Assembly (NCBI GenBank): GCA_021790955.1
Contig: JAJYFI010000035.1
Span: 1 to 9,337 of the forward strand
Reading direction: 5' to 3'
DNA from: a bacterium
GTDB taxonomy: Bacteria; Elusimicrobiota; Elusimicrobia; UBA1565; UBA9628
Length of the DNA stretch: 9,337 bases
Shown in pieces: positions 1 through 5,472 of this stretch (within the stretch, counting starts at the first letter, position 1; each line of letters starts with the position of its first letter). Both the position numbers and the translations under genes were made by a program. The notes under the pieces were generated by a model that was given only the letters and a program-made list of their open reading frames with translations, was not told where the DNA came from and searched no databases.

Positions 1-1
1 A

Positions 2-1756
2 AAAAACGGTCTTGGCGTCCTCTGCCCCGTGGATGCCGCGGGGCGCTTCACGGCGGAGGCCGGAGAATTCGAGGGGCTGGCGGTCCTGGGAGACGGTAAC
101 GAGGCGGTGATCCGGGCGCTGGAGGCGAAACGGCTGCTCTTGGCGCGCGAGGAGATCGTCCACAGCTATCCCCATTGCTGGCGCTGCAAGAATCCGGTCA
201 TCTTCCGCGCCTCGGAGCAATGGTTCATGAGCGTCGAGAAAAACGGCCTCAGGGCGAGGCTTCTGGCCGAGATCGACAAGGTCCGCTGGATTCCGGACTC
301 AAGCCGATCCCGGATCGCCAGCATGGTGGGCGCCCGCCCGGACTGGTGCTTGTCGCGCCAGCGGCTTTGGGGGACGCCCATCCCCGTCCTCTATTGCGCG
401 GCCTGCGGGACATGGCTCGGCGACGATCGCGTGATGAAGGCGATCGAGGAGAAAGTGTCGAGGGACGGATCGGATTTCTGGTTCGTCCATCGGGGGGCCG
501 AGATCACGCCCCAAGGTTGGGATTTCCTGCCGCCTGAAACGTCTTGTCCCTCCTGCGGGGAGCGGCGATTCCGCCGCGAAACGGACATCCTGGACGTCTG
601 GCTCGACTCGGGGGTCTCCTGGCTTTCGGTGCTCGAGGGCGCGGGCGTCGGCGTCCCCTGCGATCTTTACCTCGAGGGCTCCGATCAGCATCGGGGGTGG
701 TTCCAAAGCTCTCTCTTGTCCGCGTTCGTGATCAACGGGGCGGCGCCCTACAAGGCCGTCCTCACCCACGGCTTCGTCCTCGACGAAAACGGCCGGGCCA
801 TGCATAAGTCTCTGGGCAACGTCGTCGCGCCCCAGGAGGTGATCTCCAAGTTCGGCGCCGACGTTCTTCGGCTGTGGGTCGCCCTCTCCGACTGGGAAGA
901 CGACGTCCGCCTCTCAGCCGATCTTTTGAAAGGCCCCGTCGACGCCTACCGGCGCGTGCGCAACACGCTGCGATACCTCCTGGGGAATCTCAGCGATTTC
1001 ACGCCGGGAGCGCCCGGCGAGGGGGCGGCGCCGGAAATGGAGCGCTACGTCTTGTCGCGGCTCGCCGTTCTGGAGGAGAGCGTTCTCGAGGACTACCGGC
1101 GGTTCGCGTTCCGTTCCGCCGCGCGGCGGCTCGTTGATTTTTGCGCCTTCGACCTCTCCGCCTTTTATTTCGACGTCCTCAAGGACAGGCTCTACACCTT
1201 CCCGAAGGATCATCCCTCAAGGCGGGCGGCCCAGCGCGCGCTCGCCGACATCCTTAAATCCCTTCTGCCCCTCCTGTCCCCCATCCTGCCCTTCACGGCG
1301 GAGGAGGCGTGGGGGCATCAACCCCGGGAATGGGGGTGGGGGGATAGCGTCGCCCTCGCTTCTCTTCCGGCGCGGCCGAAGGCCCTCCAGGAAGGAGCCG
1401 CCCGCGCCGCCGAGCCGTCGCCCGAGCGGTGGGCTAAGATCTTCGAGCTTCGCGAGGCGGTCCATAAGGCGCTTGAGGACGCCAGGGGCCGGGGGATCAT
1501 CGGCGGCTCCCTGGAGGCGAGAATCGTCTTGAGGAACATCCCCGCCGCCATCCTGGAAGGCGAACCGCTTGATTGGCCCGAGATGTTCATCGTGTCCCAA
1601 GCGGATCTCATGGCCGGGGAGGGCGCGATCGGGGTCGAGGTGGCGAAGGCCGAAGGCCGGAAATGCGGCCGCTGCTGGCGCTATCAGAAGGATGTGGGGC
1701 GTGACGCCCGCCATGAGGACCTTTGCGGCCGCTGCGTCGCGGCCGTCGCCGGATGA
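2..1756 (+). CDS. ileS: Isoleucyl-tRNA synthetase, C-terminal part (5' end outside window)
   Basis: IleS charges tRNA-Ile with isoleucine in the cytoplasm. The visible frame is open from base 2 and gives about 584 residues. Relative to the usual length of about 930, roughly 330-350 residues are missing upstream, including the HIGH motif and most of the CP1 editing domain; the GTG at 29 is internal, not the start. Family blocks in order are the end of CP1 with HSYPHCWRCK (bases about 161-190), the WCLSRQRLWGTPIPV block (about 344-388), GSDQHRGWFQSSLL (about 680-721), and the KMSKS-position loop, which here reads AMHKS (797-811). The helical anticodon-binding domain follows. The C-terminal zinc finger starts at CGRCW (1664-1678) and closes with a CGRC pair about 20 residues later, so all four cysteines are present. 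The stop overlaps the lspA start (ATGA), a common ileS-lspA arrangement. Identity is certain; only the 5' boundary is missing. Confidence 0.97.
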   Translation, partial: KNGLGVLCPVDAAGRFTAEAGEFEGLAVLGDGNEAVIRALEAKRLLLAREEIVHSYPHCWRCKNPVIFRASEQWFMSVEKNGLRARLLAEIDKVRWIPDSSRSRIASMVGARPDWCLSRQRLWGTPIPVLYCAACGTWLGDDRVMKAIEEKVSRDGSDFWFVHRGAEITPQGWDFLPPETSCPSCGERRFRRETDILDVWLDSGVSWLSVLEGAGVGVPCDLYLEGSDQHRGWFQSSLLSAFVINGAAPYKAVLTHGFVLDENGRAMHKSLGNVVAPQEVISKFGADVLRLWVALSDWEDDVRLSADLLKGPVDAYRRVRNTLRYLLGNLSDFTPGAPGEGAAPEMERYVLSRLAVLEESVLEDYRRFAFRSAARRLVDFCAFDLSAFYFDVLKDRLYTFPKDHPSRRAAQRALADILKSLLPLLSPILPFTAEEAWGHQPREWGWGDSVALASLPARPKALQEGAARAAEPSPERWAKIFELREAVHKALEDARGRGIIGGSLEARIVLRNIPAAILEGEPLDWPEMFIVSQADLMAGEGAIGVEVAKAEGRKCGRCWRYQKDVGRDARHEDLCGRCVAAVAG

Positions 1757-2208
1757 GAAAAGCCCTGTCCGCCTTCGCCGCTCCCGCCGTCTTTCTGGCC
1801 ATCTTTTTCCTGGATCGCTTCACGAAGCTCCTGGCGATCGAGCGGTTGCGGCCGATCTCCGAGTTCGCGCTCCTGCCTTTTTTTCACCTGACCTACGTCG
1901 AAAACACCGGCGCCGCCTTCGGCATGGGCCGCCGCCAAAACGGCTTCTTCATCGCCCTGACGGCGGCGCTGCTCGTCGGTGTTTTCTATCTGCGGCGGCG
2001 ATGGGGGGCGGGCAACCCGTGGGTGAAATGGGGGCTGCTCGCCGTCGCGGCGGGGGCCTCGGGAAACCTTTACGACCGCATCGTCTACGGCCATGTCGTT
2101 GATTTTCTGGACTTCAGGGTCTGGCCCGTCTTCAACGTCGCCGACTCCGCGATCACCCTCGGCGCGGCAAGCCTTGCCTGGGGGCTTCGCGGGGAGGCCA
2201 AGACGTGA
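1753..2208 (+). CDS. lspA: Lipoprotein signal peptidase (signal peptidase II)
   Basis: LspA is the inner-membrane aspartic protease that cleaves the signal peptide from diacylglyceryl-modified prolipoproteins. The 151-residue product is a normal length for the family. Motifs: LDRFTK (residues 20-25, the conserved D-x-x-T-K near the first membrane helix), VENTGAAFGM (49-58), GNLYDRI (104-110) with catalytic Asp108, and FNVADSAITLG (127-137) with catalytic Asp131. Four hydrophobic segments are visible at about 8-20, 63-80, 93-103 and 127-147. I chose the ATG at 1753 because it overlaps the ileS stop by four bases and puts the first hydrophobic helix at the N-terminus. A GTG at 1723 in the same frame would add an arginine-rich stretch inside ileS and is unlikely. 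There is no clear Shine-Dalgarno, so translation is probably coupled to ileS. Confidence 0.96.
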   Translation: MRKALSAFAAPAVFLAIFFLDRFTKLLAIERLRPISEFALLPFFHLTYVENTGAAFGMGRRQNGFFIALTAALLVGVFYLRRRWGAGNPWVKWGLLAVAAGASGNLYDRIVYGHVVDFLDFRVWPVFNVADSAITLGAASLAWGLRGEAKT

Positions 2209-2229
2209 TCCTCACGCCCCCAATTTTAA

Positions 2230-2258
2230 TTGACACGGGGGCCGTTTAAGGATATAGT
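2230..2258 (+). promoter_or_regulatory. Sigma70-type promoter for the pilin cassette
   Basis: A perfect -35 hexamer TTGACA (2230-2235) is followed by exactly 17 bp and TATAGT (2253-2258), five of six matches to the -10 consensus. It lies in a small AT-rich patch within GC-rich DNA, in the only long intergenic gap of the plus-strand cluster. The predicted transcription start is near 2265, giving a leader of about 85 nt before pilin 1. This is a sequence match only, but spacing, position and strength all agree. Confidence 0.75.
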
Positions 2259-2287
2259 GGGGGCGATTCGTGCCATGCAGCCGGCTA

Positions 2288-2332
2288 TGCTGGAGTTTCC
2301 GTCATTTGCCCTTGAATAATGTCATTCCAGCA
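2288..2332 (+). promoter_or_regulatory. 5' UTR stem-loop ahead of pilin 1
   Basis: TGCTGGA (2288-2294) and TCCAGCA (2326-2332) form a perfect 7-bp stem. A G-U and a U-A pair extend it to nine pairs. CATT (2303-2306) and AATG (2318-2321) can add an inner helix. The stem ends two bases before the Shine-Dalgarno (2334-2342), which it leaves unpaired. A plausible role is protecting an abundant pilin mRNA from 5' decay; a regulatory role is possible. No known riboswitch class is recognised. Confidence 0.4.
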
Positions 2333-2333
2333 G

Positions 2334-2342
2334 AAAGGGGGT
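2334..2342 (+). promoter_or_regulatory. Strong Shine-Dalgarno that fixes the pilin 1 start
   Basis: AAGGGGGTG differs from the ideal AAGGAGGTG by one base and ends 8 nt before the ATG at 2351. It supports that ATG over the in-frame GTG at 2270, which lies almost on the predicted transcription start and would give a leader peptide unlike a prepilin. Confidence 0.7.
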
Positions 2343-2350
2343 GCGCAAGC

Positions 2351-2803
2351 ATGAAGTCATTGATGAAAAAAGGCGGTCTGGGCGCTTCGGGATTCACGCT
2401 CATCGAGTTGATGATCGTGGTTGCCATTATTGGTATCTTGGCGGCGGTCGCCATACCGAAGTTCGGATCGCTGGTTCGGCAGTCGCAGGAAGGGGCCACG
2501 AAGGGCAACCTGGCGGGCCTTCGCTCGGCGCTAAGCATCTACTACGGAGACCTGGAAGGGTCCTACCCGACGGCGATGCAGGCGCTGACGATCAACGGCA
2601 AGTATCTGACGCAGATGCCGATCTCGAACCCGGCCAACTATCATCCGGCCTGGAACGGCGAGACCGACATCGGCAGCGGCGGCGGGGTTACCGACGTGGG
2701 TGGTTGGGCCTACGACAACAACGGCAACGACACCAACTACGGCACCGTCTGGGTCAACTGCCAGCATACGGACACGAAGGGCAGCGTCTGGACGGCATAC
2801 TAG
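2351..2803 (+). CDS. Type IV pilin / GspG-like pseudopilin, copy 1
   Basis: This is a 150-residue prepilin with a 14-residue leader ending in Gly14. It is cut before Phe15 (GASG|FTLIELMIVV), with the conserved Glu at mature position 5 (Glu19). Residues 15-38 form the hydrophobic assembly helix. The rest resembles the major-pseudopilin fold: a helix (about 39-65), YYGDLEGSYPTAMQAL (64-79), a glycine-rich stretch (108-118), and an Asp/Asn loop DNNGNDTN (122-129) before a beta-rich tail. There is a single cysteine, Cys137, so the usual intramolecular pilin disulfide cannot form. It is the promoter-proximal gene with the strongest ribosome site, suggesting the more abundant subunit. Pilin 2 and a prepilin peptidase follow. 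Subunit of a type IV pilus or of a type II secretion pseudopilus cannot be decided here; no assembly ATPase or secretin is in view. Confidence 0.92.
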   Translation: MKSLMKKGGLGASGFTLIELMIVVAIIGILAAVAIPKFGSLVRQSQEGATKGNLAGLRSALSIYYGDLEGSYPTAMQALTINGKYLTQMPISNPANYHPAWNGETDIGSGGGVTDVGGWAYDNNGNDTNYGTVWVNCQHTDTKGSVWTAY

Positions 2804-2831
2804 GAAGCTCTTCGTAGGAGTCGCCTGGAAG

Positions 2832-2861
2832 GCGGGGGGCCCGTTCGAACGGGCCCCCCGC
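2832..2861. repeat. Perfect 30-bp palindrome between the two pilin genes
   Basis: GCGGGGGGCCCGTTC is followed directly by its exact reverse complement. In RNA this gives a very stable GC hairpin of 12-13 pairs with a small UUCGAA-centred loop. No T-run follows (next bases TGACTTGCG), so it is not a standard intrinsic terminator on the plus strand. It begins 28 nt after the pilin 1 stop and ends 17 nt before the pilin 2 ATG. Likely roles are a 3' stabiliser of pilin 1 mRNA, a partial terminator or a processing site. It could equally be a symmetric protein-binding site. Confidence 0.8.
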
Positions 2862-2878
2862 TGACTTGCGAGTCTTGG

Positions 2879-3319
2879 ATGGCGCCGACCGCGCTTGGCT
2901 CCCGGGGCTTCACCCTGGTCGAACTGATGATCGTCGTGGCGATCATCGGCATTCTGGCCGCCATCGCCACGCCCAAATTCGCGAGCCTCATGCGGCAGAC
3001 CCAGGAAGGAGCGACGAAAGGCAACATGGCCGCCCTGCGTTCCGCTTTGAACATCTATTACGGGGACATGGAAGGGAGCTATCCGACGGCGATGCAGGCG
3101 CTGACGGTCAACGGCAAATACATCTCCCAGCTGCCGATCTCGAATCCGGCCAACTATCATCCGGCCTGGAACGGCGAGACCGACGTCGCCACCGGCGGCG
3201 GGATCAACGACGCGGGCGGTTGGGCCTACGACAACAACGGCAACGACACCAACTACGGCGCCGTCTGGGTCAACTGCCAGCATACGGACACGAAGGGCAG
3301 CATTTGGACGGCGTATTAA
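2879..3319 (+). CDS. Type IV pilin / GspG-like pseudopilin, copy 2
   Basis: This 146-residue prepilin is a tandem paralogue of the gene before it. The leader is short (ten residues, ending Ser-Arg-Gly) and is cut before Phe11, with Glu15 at mature position 5. The mature part is 136 residues, the same as copy 1, aligning without gaps at about 84% identity (22 differences counted by hand). It keeps the glycine-rich stretch, the DNNGNDTN loop (118-125) and the lone cysteine (Cys133). I see no Shine-Dalgarno before the ATG at 2879. The frame is open back to the stop of copy 1, and an AGGAG (2816-2820) before an in-frame CTG (2825) offers an unlikely alternative start with a 28-residue leader. Expression is probably lower than copy 1. 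The stop is one base from the prepilin peptidase start. Confidence 0.88.
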   Translation: MAPTALGSRGFTLVELMIVVAIIGILAAIATPKFASLMRQTQEGATKGNMAALRSALNIYYGDMEGSYPTAMQALTVNGKYISQLPISNPANYHPAWNGETDVATGGGINDAGGWAYDNNGNDTNYGAVWVNCQHTDTKGSIWTAY

Positions 3320-3320
3320 A

Positions 3321-4211
3321 GTGGCCGTCCTCGCGAGCTTCCTTCTGGGTTCGTTTTATGGGAGTTTCCTCAACGTTCTTATCTGGCGGCTTCCCAGGGA
3401 GGAATCGATCGTTTCCCCCGGATCCCGCTGTCCGCTCTGCTTGAATCCCCTCGCCTTCTACGACAATGTGCCCATTCTCAGCTGGCTGTGGCTGCGCGGC
3501 CGTTGCCGCAGCTGCGGGGGCGCGATCTCGATTCGATATCCGCTTGTCGAGGCCGCGACGGCCCTCCTCTTCGCGGCCCTTTGGGGCCGCTGGCCGCATT
3601 CGCCCCTTTGGATGGGCGCCGCCTGCGCGGCGGCGGGGCTTTTTCTCGCGGTCGCTTTCATCGACGCGGCGCATCGCATCATTCCCGATGAGCTTTCGCT
3701 GGCCCTTCTCTTGCTGGGCTTTCTCGTCTCGCCCTTCAACCCCATCCTGCGCCCCCCTTTCGCGCCGTGGCACCGGGGCTTGCTTTGGAGCCTCTGGGGC
3801 GCTCTCTTCGGATTTTTGGTCGGATGGGGCGTGGCCGCCGTCGGAGAGAGGATTTTTAAAAAGGAAGCGATGGGCGGCGGGGACGTCAAGCTGCTGGCCG
3901 CGATCGGCGCCTGGGGCGGGGCGTTAGGCGCTTTTGACGCGCTCTTTGTCGGGTCGTTTTGGGGCGCCCTTTACGGCGTCTGGCTTATTCGCAGGCGCAT
4001 GATCGGCCGGCGCGGCGCCATCCCCTTCGGGCCGTTTCTGAGCGCCGGGGCCATCTTCAATTTTTTCTACCTGATCCCCTGGGGTTTTCCGGCGTATGAC
4101 GGACGACGGCTGCCGTCCCAGAATCCCAATAGACGGGCTCGCCCTTGGCGAGAAGGCTTGCGATGCGCTCGGCCAGGGCGTCGGCCCTGCCCTCGTAGTA
4201 GCGCCGATTGA
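3321..4211 (+). CDS. pilD: Type IV prepilin leader peptidase / N-methyltransferase
   Basis: This membrane aspartic protease (A24 family; PilD/GspO) removes prepilin leaders and N-methylates the new Phe1. The N-terminal block LLGSFYGSFLNVLIWRLPR (residues 8-26) is typical. The cytoplasmic zinc domain has both CxxC pairs (Cys37/Cys40 and Cys62/Cys65), which go with the methyltransferase-competent type. The catalytic aspartates are Asp115 in FIDAAHRIIPDE and Asp188 in the GGGDVK motif. About seven membrane helices follow, as in the family. The start is GTG, one base after the pilin 2 stop, with no Shine-Dalgarno, so coupled translation is likely. The last ~36 residues (after about residue 260) are arginine/proline-rich, lie antisense to the convergent gene, and do not look like a normal ending. 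A TGA in another frame at 4097 would end the protein just after the last helix if a one-base indel were present. Confidence 0.93.
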   Translation: MAVLASFLLGSFYGSFLNVLIWRLPREESIVSPGSRCPLCLNPLAFYDNVPILSWLWLRGRCRSCGGAISIRYPLVEAATALLFAALWGRWPHSPLWMGAACAAAGLFLAVAFIDAAHRIIPDELSLALLLLGFLVSPFNPILRPPFAPWHRGLLWSLWGALFGFLVGWGVAAVGERIFKKEAMGGGDVKLLAAIGAWGGALGAFDALFVGSFWGALYGVWLIRRRMIGRRGAIPFGPFLSAGAIFNFFYLIPWGFPAYDGRRLPSQNPNRRARPWREGLRCARPGRRPCPRSSAD

Positions 4212-5472
4212 TCGTCTTTCTCCGCGCGAAATAGGGGATGTAGACGGAGCCGATGCCCGAGGTGATGATCCAGGCATCGGGCGGGGTCCGCTTCGCCAGG
4301 CGCAGCGCCTGCGCGTAGGACGCGTTGGCGGAAGGCGTCTCGAAGGGAGCGATCAGATAGCGTCCATTGTAGAGCCCGAGCCCCAGGGAGAGCGCGGCGA
4401 GGAGGGGTTGGGCCCGCCTGGAGAGCGCCCGCGCTCCGAAGACGACCAGCACCCAGAGCGGCGGCAGGTCCGAAATCCGGTAGACGAGAGTCGACGGCTC
4501 CCACGACAGATAGAGGCACGCGTAGGCGCCAAGCCAAAGAAAAACAGCTCCCGCCCACGGCCTCGCCGGGGCGTCGCGGGCGAGCCTCCAGGCGCCGAGG
4601 GCCGCCAAGGCCGCGCCAAGAAAACCCAGCGCCCAACCCCACTCGGGGGGCCGGCTTGGGTCGAGCGGATCCGCAAAGAGCCGCGGCACGGCGAGGAGCC
4701 AATCCGAGAGGCTCGATGCGCCGGGCGCGAAATGCCAATGGAATTCGCCGCCGACCTTGAGGGCGGCGCTGCCAAGAAGCCAAATCCTGAGATCGGGCCA
4801 AGACCGGGGATGGATCAGGAAAAGGGCCGCGGCCGCGTAGCCGGCGACGAGGAGCGCTCCCAAGGACAGGGCATAGGCCCCGGCGCCCCTTTTTCCGACG
4901 CTTGATCGGCTGGCAAGCCACAGCCCCGCCGGCAGGAAGAGGACGTGGCCCGCGTGCCCCAGGACCGCGAGAGCGTGCCAAAGAGCGGCTCGAAAAGGAC
5001 GGGGCCGCTCCTTGACGAGTTCCCGGAACGTCAGCAGGAGGAACAAGACGCCCAGCGGGTAAACTTGGGCTTCCAGGCTCCAAATCCAATAGGCGGCGCT
5101 CACCCCCAGGCCCAGGGAGGCGATCAATGACTCCGCGAAGGCCAAGCCGAGGCTTCTCAGGATCTGGAAAAATACGGCAAGCCCCGCTCCGCCCAGGATC
5201 GCGTCCAGGGCGCAGAGCGCTGGAAGCGCCCGGCCGTGATAGCCAAGCCTCGTCCACGCATCGAAGAAGAGGCGGCCCAGGACGCCGAAAAGGACATGGT
5301 TGCCGTGAGCGAGATGCCTCCAGTCGCCCAGCTCGACCGCGATGGCGCAGGCGACGCCGTCGAAATTGAACCGGTAGGAGGGGCATCCCAGGTAGAAAAG
5401 CGCGCCCCCCAGGGCGAGCGCCCATGCCGCCGCGTGGTCCCGGCTGTCGCTGAAAAATTTATCGAGGCGCAT
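4057..5472 (-). CDS. Polytopic membrane protein, probable GT-C fold glycosyltransferase (distal)
   Basis: A multi-pass membrane protein of 471 residues with roughly ten hydrophobic helices and a soluble C-terminal stretch of about 80-90 residues. After the first helix comes a loop with an acidic residue (PSYRFNFDG, Asp38) and then LAHGNHVLFG (54-63). This is the layout of GT-C lipid-linked-sugar transferases, and it reminds me most of the DUF2723/PMT-like group, where an early extracytoplasmic Asp is the probable catalytic residue. Substrate and acceptor cannot be told. I chose the ATG at 5472: it overlaps the upstream stop by 14 nt, a GAAGG lies 11 nt before it, and the protein then starts right before the first helix. 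ATG at 5490 is the alternative. The 3' end is antisense to the prepilin peptidase gene. Membrane glycosyltransferase-like is well supported; the exact family is not. Confidence 0.75.
   Translation of the reverse strand: MRLDKFFSDSRDHAAAWALALGGALFYLGCPSYRFNFDGVACAIAVELGDWRHLAHGNHVLFGVLGRLFFDAWTRLGYHGRALPALCALDAILGGAGLAVFFQILRSLGLAFAESLIASLGLGVSAAYWIWSLEAQVYPLGVLFLLLTFRELVKERPRPFRAALWHALAVLGHAGHVLFLPAGLWLASRSSVGKRGAGAYALSLGALLVAGYAAAALFLIHPRSWPDLRIWLLGSAALKVGGEFHWHFAPGASSLSDWLLAVPRLFADPLDPSRPPEWGWALGFLGAALAALGAWRLARDAPARPWAGAVFLWLGAYACLYLSWEPSTLVYRISDLPPLWVLVVFGARALSRRAQPLLAALSLGLGLYNGRYLIAPFETPSANASYAQALRLAKRTPPDAWIITSGIGSVYIPYFARRKTINRRYYEGRADALAERIASLLAKGEPVYWDSGTAAVVRHTPENPRGSGRKN

Noticed and set aside
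29..31. GTG as a start of the first gene
   Set aside because: The family alignment continues upstream in the same frame (GLGVLCPVDAAGRFT), so this codon is internal to ileS.
2216..2242. GCCCCC/GGGGGC hairpin after lspA as an intrinsic terminator
   Set aside because: The stem is only six pairs with a 15-base loop and no T-run follows. It overlaps the -35 element and is mentioned only as a weak possibility.
2531..3283. A 250-codon minus-strand frame with an internal protein repeat opposite the two pilins
   Set aside because: The repeat simply mirrors the duplicated pilin coding sequence. There is no ribosome site or recognisable domain.
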